Source of the DNA: an uncultured Planktomarina sp.
GTDB taxonomy: Bacteria > Pseudomonadota > Alphaproteobacteria > Rhodobacterales > Rhodobacteraceae
NCBI GenBank assembly: GCA_905182455.1
Contig: CAJJBJ010000001.1
Coordinates: forward strand, 107,501-167,899
DNA length: 60,399 nucleotides
Direction of reading: 5' to 3'
The position numbers and the translations under genes are program-made. Below, one piece after another: positions 1-8,857 of this stretch. Numbering within the stretch: position 1 is the stretch's first letter; every line of letters starts with the position of its first letter. The notes below the pieces were generated by a model, which saw only the letters and a program-made list of their open reading frames with translations, was not told the DNA's origin and did no database searches.

Positions 1-701
1 CTGGTGGGAGGCTCTTCATCTGTCAATGTGATCCGCACAATGGATTTGATGGACTTAAATCCATACTTCCAAGGCACAACCAAACGGATCGGAGCGCCGT
101 TTTGATTTGGAATGGGTTTGCCATAGATCCCAGTGGCCATCATGGTCAGCGGATGCATGGCCTCATCGAGGCGCAGACCTTCACGGTAAGGCCAATCCAG
201 CACGCTATAGCGGACACCGGGCATTTCATCAGGGCGCAAGGCCGTTTCAAAGGCAACATATTTGGCTCCAGACTGCACTCCCACCTTATCAAGAATGTCT
301 TTTAGCTCAAACCCATTCCAAGGCACAACCATCGCCCAAGCCTCAACGCAGCGAAAGCGATAGATTCGCTCTTCCTCGGTCAGGTCGTCGGTGAGAGCCG
401 CCACAGAATAGAGGCCCGGCGCGTCTACCATACCATCTATCTCAATTTCCCACCCAGAGGTATTGAGCATATGCGCATTAGTGGCAGGGTCTTCTTTACT
501 GGTCCCAAACTCATAATAGTTGTTGTAGCTGGTAATATCCTCCCAGCTGTTGGGCTTTAAAGCCTCGGCCATGGCCGGGCTGGCAATCGTGCCCAGCGCA
601 CCCGCTCCCAAAGCGCCCGCAATCACTTGCCTGCGGTTCAACCACAATGACTCAGGGGTCACGTCCGCCCGTCTCAGATCATTTGTCCAGCGATATGCCA
701 T
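1..701 (-). CDS. msrP: Protein-methionine-sulfoxide reductase catalytic subunit MsrP (3' end cut by window edge)
   Basis: Periplasmic molybdopterin enzyme of the MsrP/YedY family, which reduces methionine sulfoxide in envelope proteins using electrons from the heme membrane protein MsrQ. Reading back from the ATG at 701, the product starts MAYRWTNDLR. It carries a twin-arginine signal (NRRQVIAGALGAGALG, ending near ASPAMA), then the family stretch YNNYYEFG and a cysteine in FRCVEAWAMVVPW, the expected molybdenum ligand. About 233 codons are present and the reading frame runs off the left edge. AAGGA sits eight bases upstream of the ATG and supports the start. MsrQ, the usual partner, would lie outside the window. 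Confidence 0.93.
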   Translation of the reverse strand, partial: MAYRWTNDLRRADVTPESLWLNRRQVIAGALGAGALGTIASPAMAEALKPNSWEDITSYNNYYEFGTSKEDPATNAHMLNTSGWEIEIDGMVDAPGLYSVAALTDDLTEEERIYRFRCVEAWAMVVPWNGFELKDILDKVGVQSGAKYVAFETALRPDEMPGVRYSVLDWPYREGLRLDEAMHPLTMMATGIYGKPIPNQNGAPIRLVVPWKYGFKSIKSIVRITLTDEEPPT

Positions 702-715
702 GATGAAATCCTTTT

Positions 716-727
716 GTTTGATCAAAC
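716..727. promoter_or_regulatory. 12-bp perfect palindrome in msrP/SDR divergent intergenic region
   Basis: GTTTGATCAAAC is a perfect 12-base palindrome 15 bases upstream of the msrP ATG, in the 151-base space between divergent msrP and the SDR gene. It could be a dimeric repressor site or chance. The half-site resembles an FNR half-site but the four-base FNR spacer is missing. Confidence 0.25.
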
Positions 728-852
728 CTAGCGCGAAGCTCACTTCAGGCCAAGACACATCATATCACAACTGCGCCACGGGATTGAAACAAAACAGCCG
801 CTTGCCTCTGCCCCGCGCACAATGCACTCTATAAAAAACATCGAGGTATATC

Positions 853-1608
853 ATGAAAACAGCTCTCATCACCGGCGCCGCACGCGGCATTGGCTTGGCC
901 ACCACAGATATCCTCTGCGCACAGGGCTGGCATGTGGTCATGGTGGACCGCGACGCACAGGAACTTGCCCTCGAGGCCGCAAGCCGTAGCAATGTCACCG
1001 CCGCCGCCTTTGATATCTCAGATCCCGAACAGGTTGAGGCCATGATCACGGATGTCATGGCGAGCCGTGGGCAAATTGATGCTTTGGTCAACAATGCCGG
1101 GGTAGCAGATTTTGGACCTATTGAGGCCACAACCTTCGCCCGTTGGCGTCGAGTCATGGACACCAATCTTGATGGCGTCTTCCTCTGCACACAGGCCGCC
1201 ATTCCTGCGCTCAAAGACAGCCGTGGGGCTGTGGTCAATATCGCCTCCATCTCAGGCCTGCGGGCCTCTACCCTTCGCGTAGCCTATGGTACCTCCAAAG
1301 CTGCGGTGATCCATCTGACCCAGCAACAGGCAGCAGAGCTTGGTGAATTTGGCATCAGGGTCAATTCCGTGGCCCCCGGCCCGGTGCGCACCAAGCTGGC
1401 CATGGCGGTCCATACGCAAGACATCATCGATGCCTACCATGACGCCATCCCCCTCAACCGCTATGGCAGCGAGGCAGAGATAGGGCAGGTGATTGCATTT
1501 TTGTGCTCAGAGCAAGCTAGCTTTGTGACGGGTCAAAATATCTCAGTGGATGGTGGATTTGAAAGCACGGGCATTGGCCTGCCATCACTGCGCGTTAAGC
1601 CCCAATAG
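853..1608 (+). CDS. SDR-family NAD(P)-dependent oxidoreductase
   Basis: Classical short-chain dehydrogenase/reductase of 251 residues, a normal length. The N-terminal cofactor motif TGAARGIG is at residues 7-14, NNAG at about 80-83, the catalytic serine at Ser132, and YGTSK gives Tyr145 and Lys149. Asp32 after the second strand suggests NAD(H) preference. The C-terminal half has NSVAPGPVRT and the usual DGG near the end. AGGTAT lies just upstream of the ATG. The gene is divergent from msrP and its last 24 bases overlap the convergent HAD gene. The substrate cannot be read from sequence; the family includes 3-oxoacyl-ACP reductases, sugar dehydrogenases and others. Confidence 0.85.
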   Translation: MKTALITGAARGIGLATTDILCAQGWHVVMVDRDAQELALEAASRSNVTAAAFDISDPEQVEAMITDVMASRGQIDALVNNAGVADFGPIEATTFARWRRVMDTNLDGVFLCTQAAIPALKDSRGAVVNIASISGLRASTLRVAYGTSKAAVIHLTQQQAAELGEFGIRVNSVAPGPVRTKLAMAVHTQDIIDAYHDAIPLNRYGSEAEIGQVIAFLCSEQASFVTGQNISVDGGFESTGIGLPSLRVKPQ

Positions 1609-2253
1609 GGCTGGTAGATCCGCCATATCATCAAATAGCATATCGGTTATCCCAGCGAATTTGGCCGCCGGGGTGTCATGGGTAAAGCCCATAACCACCA
1701 TTCCAGCCGCCACACCGGCCCGCGCTCCCGTTGCGCTATCTTCAATCACAACACAATCCCCTGGAGCGATCTCGATCTTGCTGGCGGCCAAAAGATAAAC
1801 GTCGGGCGCAGGTTTCGGGTTGGCTACATCTTCAGGAGAGAAGGCCCTGCCTGCAAAGCGCTCGGCTACGCCACATCGCCCGAGGGTGATGCCCATCTTC
1901 CTATGCGAACCGTTCGAACCAATCGCAAAAGGAATACCCTGATGGTCCAGCGCATCCAATACCGCCTCAATGCCCGGGATGAGCTCCACGCTTTGCCCTA
2001 AGACAGCAAACATCTTTTCATAAAACTGATCGGCCCAATCATCGAGGATAGCCGCCCCCATAGCCTTAGCTTGCACCCCGATCCCGCCGATGGTGCCCCC
2101 AACCGCTAAATCAATCACTTCTGGAAGCGACAAACTCAAGCCGTGAGACGCCAGATCTTCGCACAACAAATTAAGGGTAAGAGGTTCGCTGTCCACAACC
2201 ACGCCATCACAGTCAAAAATTACAAGCTTCGGTGGGGATGTGAGATTGCGCAT
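1585..2253 (-). CDS. HAD-superfamily hydrolase (phosphoglycolate phosphatase / beta-phosphoglucomutase-like)
   Basis: HAD subfamily IA hydrolase of about 222 residues. Motif I is FDCDGVVVDSE close to the N terminus (nucleophile and acid/base aspartates), GSNG is motif II, and KPAPDVYLLAA plus EDSATG supply the lysine and the acidic motif IV. The start was placed at MRNLTSPP (2253) because the longer frame adds residues outside the family; the Shine-Dalgarno is weak there, so an upstream start is possible. Members dephosphorylate or isomerise small phosphorylated sugars. It is convergent with, and overlaps, the SDR gene and lies downstream of clpB on the same strand. Confidence 0.85.
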   Translation of the reverse strand: MRNLTSPPKLVIFDCDGVVVDSEPLTLNLLCEDLASHGLSLSLPEVIDLAVGGTIGGIGVQAKAMGAAILDDWADQFYEKMFAVLGQSVELIPGIEAVLDALDHQGIPFAIGSNGSHRKMGITLGRCGVAERFAGRAFSPEDVANPKPAPDVYLLAASKIEIAPGDCVVIEDSATGARAGVAAGMVVMGFTHDTPAAKFAGITDMLFDDMADLPALLGLNAQ

Positions 2254-2368
2254 GGTGTGGGGGGTCCAGGATTTTACTTCAACGCCACCCTGCACAGCAA
2301 ATTGGAAAAGCTGCAAACACTATCCCGCGCAGAGCCATCTCCGCACGGGGTATCGTTAGTTCTAAAGC

Positions 2369-4978
2369 TTAATGCACCACCGCATCTTCTGGTGGCAGAC
2401 GGTTAGAGGTACTCACGCGGTCGCCCACGATCAACCCCTCCGTCCCGGCGCTGACGGGCAAAGTGTCCCCCTCGTCAATTTCGCCGGCCAAAAGCATCTC
2501 CGCCAATTGGTTTTGCAAGGCGCTTTGAATCACACGTTTCAAAGGCCGCGCCCCGAACACAGGGTCATAGCCCTCATCGGCCAGCCAAGTCTTAGCCGGC
2601 TGATCCAACTCAAGCGTGATGTTGCGTGGCGCCAAACGGGTGGCCAAACGCGCCAACTGGATATCCACAATCCCATCCATATCTTTACGGCCTAGTCGAT
2701 CAAAGATGATTGTTTCATCCAAACGGTTGAGGAACTCAGGGCGAAAATGTGCCCGTACTGCGTCCATCACACCCCTGCGCGCATCCGAGGCATCAGCCCC
2801 ATCTGGCAATAGGCTTAACACCTGCGCCCCAAGATTGCTGGTCAACACGATCAACGTCTGTTTGAAATCCACCTTGCGTCCATGGCCATCGGTAAGCACC
2901 CCATCATCCAGCACTTGCAGCAAGATGTTGAACACATCCGGATGCGCTTTTTCAACCTCATCAAACAGCACCACCTGATAGGGCCTGCGCCGCACGGCTT
3001 CGGTCAAAACACCACCCTCTTCATAGCCGACATAGCCCGGAGGTGCACCGATCAACCGCGACACGCTATGTTTTTCCATGAACTCCGACATATCGATTCG
3101 CACCATTGCGTTGTCATCATCAAATAGAAAGTTTGCCACAGCTTTGGTCAGCTCAGTTTTCCCGACCCCTGTTGGCCCCAGAAACAGAAAGCTGCCCAGC
3201 GGCCGGCATTCATCATTCAGGCCTGCGCGGGCACGGCGCACCGCATTTGACACAGCCCGCACCGCAGTGTGCTGACCAATGACCCTTGCGTGCAACTCAT
3301 CTTCCATACGCAGCAGCTTTTCACGCTCACCCTCCAGCATTCGCGAGGTTGGAATGCCCGTCCAGCGCTCAACCACACCGGCAATTTGATCAGGTCGCAC
3401 GGCTTCTTCCACCATATGACCATCGCCGGCTTCCGCCTCGGCCAATTGCTTTTCAAGGCTTGGGATCACCCCGTAAGACAGCTCACCTGCCTTGGCGAGA
3501 TTGCCTTCACGCTTGGCAATATCAAGATCCGCACGGGCTCGGTCCAATTTCTCTTTGAGATCGCGCGCTGAGGCTAATTTATCCCGTTCAGCCTGCCATT
3601 GCGCATTCAGCTCACTGGATCGGTCATGAAGGTCTGCCAATGCTTTCTCAAGCGCCGTCAATCGGGTTTTGGAGGCCGCGTCATCTTCCATCTTCAACGC
3701 CTCAACCTCGATTTGCTTTTGCAAAATATCGCGGTCGAGCGCATCCAGCTCTTCGGGTTTACTATCCACCTGCATACGCAACCGGCTTGCGGCTTCGTCC
3801 ATCAAATCGATGGCCTTATCAGGCAAAAACCGATCTGTGATGTACCGGTTCGACAATGTGGCCGCTGCCACCAGCGCCGCATCGGCAATCCGCACTCCAT
3901 GGTGCAGCTCATATTTCTCTTTAATGCCGCGTAGGATTGAGATGGTATCGGCGACGCTAGGTTCATCTACCAGCACCGGCTGAAACCGCCGGGCAAGCGC
4001 TGCGTCCTTCTCAACATATTTGCGATACTCATCCAACGTAGTGGCCCCGATGCAGTGCAATTCACCACGAGCCAAAGCCGGTTTGATCAGATTTGCCGCA
4101 TCCATCGCGCCATCGCCTTTGCCAGCACCAACCAAGGTGTGCATCTCATCGATGAACAGCAAGATTTCACCGGCAGCAGCCGTCACCTCATTCAGCACCG
4201 CTTTGAGACGCTCTTCAAACTCACCGCGATATTTCGCGCCAGCAATCAAAGCCCCCATATCCAGAGCCAGCAATCGCTTGTTGCGCAGGCTTTCTGGCAC
4301 ATCGCCATTTACGATCCGAAGGGCCATACCTTCCGCAATCGCGGTTTTGCCCACGCCGGGCTCCCCGATCAAAACCGGGTTGTTTTTGGTGCGCCGCGAT
4401 AGCACCTGCATCGCACGTCGAATCTCTTCATCGCGGCCAATAATGGGGTCAATCTTGCCCTCACGAGCCCGCTCGGTGAGATCTTGCGCGTATTTCTTCA
4501 GAGCCTCGTAGCTGTCTTCAGCACTGACGCTGTCGGCGGTACGACCTTGGCGAATGTCATTGATGGCCGCATTGAGTTTTTGCGCTGTCACCGCTCCTGC
4601 ATCCAACGCATCCTTAGCCTTGGACTTCACCATGCTCAGCGCCATTAAAATACGTTCGACCGGAACAAAGCTGTCCCCGGCCTTTTGCGCCAGCTGTTCA
4701 GCTTCGGTCAAAACTTTGCCGGTGGTGCTGTCCAGGTAGACCTGGGCATCACCTGTCACTTTGGCAATCTTGGACAGGCTGATGTCCAAATGCTCCACCA
4801 CCCGTGCAGGTACGCCGCCAGCGCGGATAATCAAATTGCTCGCCAAACCCTCTTTATCGTCCAGCAGGGTTTTGAGCAGATGTTCTGCCCCCAAGCGCGC
4901 GTGGTCTTCTCTTTGCGCGATGGCTTGGGCCGCCTGAATAAAACCGCGCGACCGTTCGGTGAATTTCTCTAAATTCAT
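2369..4978 (-). CDS. clpB: ATP-dependent disaggregase ClpB
   Basis: Hsp104/ClpB chaperone that extracts and refolds aggregated proteins together with DnaK. It has 869 residues, the usual length. In order: the N-terminal Clp repeat domain (about 1-150), the first AAA+ module with Walker A GEPGVGKT at 205-212 and LLFIDEMHT as Walker B, a long coiled-coil middle domain (about 410-530, rich in [15 protein letters not shown]-type sequence), and the second AAA+ module with GPTGVGKT and [11 protein letters not shown]. The middle domain separates it from ClpA and ClpC. AGGAG lies eight bases before the ATG. A heat-shock-type promoter lies about 80-105 bases upstream. Confidence 0.97.
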   Translation of the reverse strand: MNLEKFTERSRGFIQAAQAIAQREDHARLGAEHLLKTLLDDKEGLASNLIIRAGGVPARVVEHLDISLSKIAKVTGDAQVYLDSTTGKVLTEAEQLAQKAGDSFVPVERILMALSMVKSKAKDALDAGAVTAQKLNAAINDIRQGRTADSVSAEDSYEALKKYAQDLTERAREGKIDPIIGRDEEIRRAMQVLSRRTKNNPVLIGEPGVGKTAIAEGMALRIVNGDVPESLRNKRLLALDMGALIAGAKYRGEFEERLKAVLNEVTAAAGEILLFIDEMHTLVGAGKGDGAMDAANLIKPALARGELHCIGATTLDEYRKYVEKDAALARRFQPVLVDEPSVADTISILRGIKEKYELHHGVRIADAALVAAATLSNRYITDRFLPDKAIDLMDEAASRLRMQVDSKPEELDALDRDILQKQIEVEALKMEDDAASKTRLTALEKALADLHDRSSELNAQWQAERDKLASARDLKEKLDRARADLDIAKREGNLAKAGELSYGVIPSLEKQLAEAEAGDGHMVEEAVRPDQIAGVVERWTGIPTSRMLEGEREKLLRMEDELHARVIGQHTAVRAVSNAVRRARAGLNDECRPLGSFLFLGPTGVGKTELTKAVANFLFDDDNAMVRIDMSEFMEKHSVSRLIGAPPGYVGYEEGGVLTEAVRRRPYQVVLFDEVEKAHPDVFNILLQVLDDGVLTDGHGRKVDFKQTLIVLTSNLGAQVLSLLPDGADASDARRGVMDAVRAHFRPEFLNRLDETIIFDRLGRKDMDGIVDIQLARLATRLAPRNITLELDQPAKTWLADEGYDPVFGARPLKRVIQSALQNQLAEMLLAGEIDEGDTLPVSAGTEGLIVGDRVSTSNRLPPEDAVVH

Positions 4979-5054
4979 CGTTTCTCTCCTTAGATAAGCG
5001 TCGCGTTAGATATGCTGCCCGAGTTTGGCACAGCCTTGATGCGACCTTAACCTT

Positions 5055-5084
5055 TATTTGGGTATCACCGTAAGCCACGACAAG
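5055..5084 (-). promoter_or_regulatory. Putative RpoH (sigma-32) promoter of clpB
   Basis: On the minus strand CCCTTGTCG is followed, 18 bases after CTTG, by CCCAAATA. This resembles the alphaproteobacterial heat-shock consensus (CTTG, 17-18 bases, CYTATNT) and the enterobacterial CCCCATNT. It sits about 80 bases before the clpB start, and clpB is a standard RpoH target. The -10 match is imperfect. Confidence 0.5.
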
Positions 5085-5200
5085 GGCCAAACCTGAAAAG
5101 CACTCGAAATTAGGCTCATCTCTTCAAAATATGGCCTTAGGCATGGACAGGATACGCTGCAATAGATAATTCAGCCCCAATAGACATTTTGGAGGCGTCC

Positions 5201-5917
5201 ATGGCTGATGATAGATTAATTGTTGCGATGGATATGCCCAATGCCATTGATGGTTTGAAAATGGCCGAGCAACTCGGCGATGCCGTCAACTTTTACAAAA
5301 TTGGCCTTGGCATGTTAACCGGTGGCGGGCTCGCCTTGGCCAATGAGCTGAAGGCGGAATTTGGCAAGCGCATTTTCTTGGACATGAAGCTGTTTGATAT
5401 CGGCGCCACCGTGGAACATGCGGTGCGGGGTTTAGCGCAGTTTGATTTCGATTTCCTCACCGTCCATGGTGATCCTTATGTGGTGCGCGCGGCCAAGGAA
5501 GGTTCCGCCGGCAAAGATCTCAAAATTCTCGCTGTGACCATCCTAACGTCGCTGGACCGCGCCGACCTTGATGGCGCCTTGATCAAGCCCGGTGCAATTG
5601 CAGATTTGGTGATTGAACGCGCGGGCAAAGCCTTTGAGGCAGGCGCAGATGGCGTGATTTCTAGCCCCCAAGAAGCGGCATTGATCCGCGCTTTACCAGA
5701 GGCAGAAGGCAAGTTGATCGTCACCCCAGGCGTGCGTCCAACGGGAGCACCGTTGGGTGATCAAAAGCGGGTCACAACTCCAGCGCAAGCTATTGCCAAT
5801 GGTGCAGATCACGTGGTTGTAGGCCGCCCAATTTGGACAGCCCCGTCACCGCGCGCAGCAGCATTGGCTATTTTGGCCGAACTGAGCAGCCTGCAAGACA
5901 TAAACCCTAGAGCCTAA
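5201..5917 (+). CDS. pyrF: Orotidine-5'-phosphate decarboxylase
   Basis: Last step of de novo UMP synthesis: decarboxylation of OMP to UMP. The 238-residue TIM barrel starts MADDRLIVAMD and carries the family signature LDMKLFDIG, whose D-x-K-x-x-D supplies the catalytic Asp/Lys network. The phosphate-binding end has TPGVRPTG and VVGRPIW. The start at 5201 is fixed by GGAGG at 5191-5195. A longer frame begins at a TTG inside that region and is unlikely. The gene stands alone, divergent from clpB. Confidence 0.95.
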   Translation: MADDRLIVAMDMPNAIDGLKMAEQLGDAVNFYKIGLGMLTGGGLALANELKAEFGKRIFLDMKLFDIGATVEHAVRGLAQFDFDFLTVHGDPYVVRAAKEGSAGKDLKILAVTILTSLDRADLDGALIKPGAIADLVIERAGKAFEAGADGVISSPQEAALIRALPEAEGKLIVTPGVRPTGAPLGDQKRVTTPAQAIANGADHVVVGRPIWTAPSPRAAALAILAELSSLQDINPRA

Positions 5918-5958
5918 ATTCAGTCATTAATATCACTGTCAAAGGTTTTGACCTACCC

Positions 5959-6132
5959 TTAGGGTAGCTCAAACACCCGACGCAAAATCAATGTCGCTAT
6001 CAACGAAGCAATTGCGAAAATCGCCAAGGTGACCGCCACAGAGCCTCTCATGATCCCTGCCCCTCCCAACGGCATGAACAACGACACGCAGGCAGCCCCA
6101 ATGGTCATGCCCAAAAACACGAATGCGGGCAA
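5959..6132 (-). CDS. Possible small membrane protein with two transmembrane segments
   Basis: Minus-strand frame between pyrF and dinB, open from a TGA at 6174 down to TAA at 5959. It encodes two strongly hydrophobic stretches, one containing PAFVFLGMTIGAACVSLFMP and the next AVTLAIFAIASLIATLILRR, followed by VFELP. Small polar and glycine residues between them give a plausible helical hairpin. There is no ATG before the first helix; TTG at 6132 or GTG a few codons later would have to serve as start, and no good Shine-Dalgarno is seen. The stop lies inside a short palindrome (5953-5967). The hydrophobic pattern is the only evidence. Confidence 0.4.
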   Translation of the reverse strand: MPAFVFLGMTIGAACVSLFMPLGGAGIMRGSVAVTLAIFAIASLIATLILRRVFELP

Positions 6133-6179
6133 TTTCTTGCCCGTGGACGCCCCTTCCGTTCCAAGATACCCTCATGCAC

Positions 6180-7436
6180 ATGCCAGCACTTTGCCGCGAT
6201 TGTTTGACCATCTTTGAAACTGCGCCCAAGCGGTGTTCTAACTGTGGCCTTCCGCGCATTACGGCTCATCCTGAGCTCTTCACACTCTCAATCGCCCATA
6301 TGGATTGCGATGCCTTTTATGCATCGGTGGAAAAGCGAGACAATCCGGAACTGGCAAGCAAGCCCGTGATCATTGGGGGCGGGCAGCGGGGTGTAGTTAG
6401 TACCGCCTGCTATGTCGCACGGGTCCGTGGCGTCAGATCCGCTATGCCAATGTTTCAGGCTCTTAAGCTCTGCCCAGAAGCCGTGGTGGTGCGCCCTAGG
6501 ATGGATGAATATGTCAAAGCTAGCAAGGCCATTCGCACCATGATGCTCGACCTCACCCCTGCCATTGAACCGTTGTCACTGGACGAAGCCTTCATGGATA
6601 TGACCGGCACTGCAAAACTGCACGGCGCGCCGCCAGCGGTGATGTTGGCGCGCTTGATCAAAAGAATGAAGGACGAGCTGGGCCTGACAGGCTCGATTGG
6701 ATTGTCACATAATAAATTCCTGGCCAAAGTGGCTAGTGATCTCGACAAACCCCGAGGATATTCAGTGATTGGCCTGGCCGAAACAGATGATTTCCTGCGC
6801 GACAAACCCATTGGCTTGATTTGGGGCGTTGGCGCCGTGGCACAAGAACAGCTGAGTAAAGCCGGAATAAGGACCTTCGCAGACCTGCTGCGCTGGGACA
6901 GGCAGGACCTTGGTAAACGCTTCGGCTCTTTGGGAGAACGTCTTTGGAATTTGGCGCGTGGCCATGACCTCAGACGCGTCACCTCCCATGCACCAGTCAA
7001 AAGCATTTCCAATGAGACAACCTTTTTTGAAGACACCTCAGACCCCGATATTCTTGACGGCCATATTTGGCGCTTGGCAGAAAAGGTAAGCGACCGCGCC
7101 AAGGCTCGTGACTTGGCCGGGCGGGTCGTGACGCTCAAACTGAAGCGCAAGGACCACACCTCCCTATCCCGCAGGCTGTCCCTACGCGACCCCACCCAAA
7201 TTGCAGATAGAATTTATCGCACCGCGCGTGATCTGTTTGATCAGGCCGGGCCACAGGGCCCGTATCGTTTGATCGGAGTTGGCTTGTCAGATTTGGTAAG
7301 TGACACGGACAGTGATCTCACCGGTGACCTGCTAGATCCCAATGCGGAAAAGCGCATCAAGGCCGAGCGGGCCACAGATTCCATTCGTGCCAAGTTCGGC
7401 AGTGACGCCATCGCAAAGGGACGGTCTTTGCGTTAG
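6180..7436 (+). CDS. dinB: DNA polymerase IV (DinB, Y-family)
   Basis: Translesion Y-family polymerase of about 418 residues. Before the palm it has a short zinc-finger-like segment with CRDC and CSNC pairs, as I recall from rhodobacterial DinB proteins. Then come AHMDCDAFYASVEKRD (first metal aspartate), the conserved ACYVARVRGVRSAMP of the fingers, and LSLDEAFMDMT (catalytic Asp-Glu). GLSHNKFLAKVASD, the thumb GIRTFADLL and a little-finger domain (SISNETTFFEDTSD onward) follow. The start was chosen at MPALCRD (6180); MHMPALC at 6174 is equally possible and no clear Shine-Dalgarno decides it. No SOS box was recognised. It converges on the N-formylglutamate hydrolase gene with a single base between stops. 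Confidence 0.92.
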   Translation: MPALCRDCLTIFETAPKRCSNCGLPRITAHPELFTLSIAHMDCDAFYASVEKRDNPELASKPVIIGGGQRGVVSTACYVARVRGVRSAMPMFQALKLCPEAVVVRPRMDEYVKASKAIRTMMLDLTPAIEPLSLDEAFMDMTGTAKLHGAPPAVMLARLIKRMKDELGLTGSIGLSHNKFLAKVASDLDKPRGYSVIGLAETDDFLRDKPIGLIWGVGAVAQEQLSKAGIRTFADLLRWDRQDLGKRFGSLGERLWNLARGHDLRRVTSHAPVKSISNETTFFEDTSDPDILDGHIWRLAEKVSDRAKARDLAGRVVTLKLKRKDHTSLSRRLSLRDPTQIADRIYRTARDLFDQAGPQGPYRLIGVGLSDLVSDTDSDLTGDLLDPNAEKRIKAERATDSIRAKFGSDAIAKGRSLR

Positions 7437-7437
7437 G

Positions 7438-8295
7438 TCATTCAGCGGCCAGACGCGCCTTACCCATATCCAGTCCAGCAATCTTAGCAATCACCAAGCG
7501 CAAGCGGGCTTGGAATGCGTCAAAACTGTGCAAAGGCTCAATCGCCGCCTCATTCATATACAGGCTCCGATCAATCTCAATTTGAATAACATGCTGGCCG
7601 CGTTGAGGCTTGCCGTAGTGTTGGCCAATATAAGCGCCCGCAAAGGGATTATTCCGCGCCACCCGAAAGCCCGCCGTTACAAAGGCCGCTTGGACCTGAT
7701 CGACAACCTCCTCATCGGCCGCCGCGCCGAACCGATCCCCCAAGATAATCTGAGCAGGCGTATCACTGCGCTTCTCCATGTTCACCGCCAGATGCGGCAT
7801 GGAATGGCAATCGATCAACACCACATGCCCAAATTTTGCACGCGTTGCATCCAGCAAGGCCTGCAAACGCTGGTGATAGGGATGCCAGATATCTTGCAGC
7901 CGCGCCTGCGCCTCCTGCATGGATATTTTACCGTTATAGATTGGGCGCCCTATTGCTACGACGCGCGGCACCACCCCAAGCCCAGCGGCCACCCGGGCAT
8001 TAAGTCCCACGGAGCGCACCCCATAAATCAATGCAGGATCAAGTTCATCACAGGCGCGATTAAGGTCAACATAGGCGCGCGGTGCACAGGCAGCCAACAA
8101 GGGTGCGCCAAAATCAGTAACCAATTGGAACAAGTGATCCACAAAAGCATCTTCAGACGCGCGGATTGCATGAGAATCAAGTCTGGATTGATCCAGAAAC
8201 TCCAAGCTATAGCCCCGCCCTGAATGTGGTGAGGCAAACACGACACAACTGGTGAGCTCAACAGGCTCATAAAGGGCAAAAGAAGCGTCATTCAT
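7438..8295 (-). CDS. N-formylglutamate amidohydrolase family protein
   Basis: FGase/HutG-type zinc amidohydrolase of 285 residues. Recognisable blocks are SPHSGRGY near the N terminus, the RASEDAFVD motif, ACAPRAYVDLNR, and a central VLIDCHSMPHL, the metal-binding Asp-Cys-His region of the family. Members hydrolyse N-formyl-L-glutamate in histidine degradation, and related ones act on other N-acyl amino acids. No other hut genes are nearby, so the substrate is inferred only from family. Its start is 196 bases from the tRNA-Val gene on the other strand; that interval would carry promoters of both. Confidence 0.85.
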   Translation of the reverse strand: MNDASFALYEPVELTSCVVFASPHSGRGYSLEFLDQSRLDSHAIRASEDAFVDHLFQLVTDFGAPLLAACAPRAYVDLNRACDELDPALIYGVRSVGLNARVAAGLGVVPRVVAIGRPIYNGKISMQEAQARLQDIWHPYHQRLQALLDATRAKFGHVVLIDCHSMPHLAVNMEKRSDTPAQIILGDRFGAAADEEVVDQVQAAFVTAGFRVARNNPFAGAYIGQHYGKPQRGQHVIQIEIDRSLYMNEAAIEPLHSFDAFQARLRLVIAKIAGLDMGKARLAAE

Positions 8296-8491
8296 GGGCT
8301 TAACATAGCACCAGACCCAAAATGAGGAAACAATTCATCTGTAAAATGAATAAAAATGCACCCAGCCACTGTATTTATGGTCTCAGCTGCGATTTCAGCT
8401 TGAAGACTCGGCACCCGCTGCATATACGGCCGCTACCGGCGCGGATTTCTGCGTCCTTTTTTGTGGGGCGCGGGGTTTGTTTCGGTTCAAC

Positions 8492-8566
8492 GGGCGCGTA
8501 GCTCAGCGGTAGAGCACTTCGTTGACATCGAAGGGGTCACTGGTTCGATCCCAGTCGTGCCCACCA
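8492..8566 (+). tRNA. tRNA-Val (anticodon GAC)
   Basis: A 75-base cloverleaf with encoded CCA. The acceptor GGGCGCG pairs with CGTGCCC (one G-U). The D-arm is TAGCTCAGCGGTAGAGC, the anticodon stem CTTCG/CGAAG closes the loop TTGACAT with anticodon GAC, and the T-arm is CTGGTTCGATCCCAG. It reads GUC and GUU valine codons. Confidence 0.97.
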
Positions 8567-8615
8567 TGTAATTTAGCTAGGGCTACTCCGCGGCCCGGTT
8601 TTGAAGGAGAAGGCC

Positions 8616-8741
8616 ATGAAGGTCAAAAACTCGCTTCGCTCGCTTAAGAGCCGCCACCGCGATTGTCGTGTGGTACGCCGTAAAGGCCGTGTTTATGTTA
8701 TAAACAAAACACAGCCTCGTTTTAAGGCACGTCAGGGTTAA
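8616..8741 (+). CDS. rpmJ: 50S ribosomal protein L36
   Basis: A 41-residue basic protein beginning [18 protein letters not shown] and ending RFKARQG, typical of L36 in Alphaproteobacteria. GGAG is six bases before the ATG. It belongs to the zinc-free (C-minus) type: of the four zinc ligands of classical L36 only one cysteine (Cys17) remains. The gene stands alone directly after tRNA-Val and is closed by its own terminator. Confidence 0.95.
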   Translation: MKVKNSLRSLKSRHRDCRVVRRKGRVYVINKTQPRFKARQG

Positions 8742-8763
8742 TCTCTGTCGCAGCGTTTTAAAA

Positions 8764-8793
8764 AGGCCGTCCCTCTTTGGGGCGGCTTTTTTT
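8764..8793 (+). terminator. Rho-independent terminator of rpmJ
   Basis: The stem AGGCCGTCCC pairs with GGGGCGGCTT (10 pairs, two G-U), with a five-base loop TCTTT followed by a T-run, 23 bases after the rpmJ stop. Confidence 0.88.
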
Positions 8794-8857
8794 ATGCTGA
8801 TTTTTGATTTTTAAGCTGCTGGCCACTGTCGGACGCGAAATGAATCGACAAGACCTA

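Noticed and set aside
765-1250. 161-codon minus-strand open frame opposite the SDR gene
   Set aside because: Lies antisense to a clear SDR coding region; its peptide shows no domain and is Ser/Met/Arg-rich as expected for a shadow frame.
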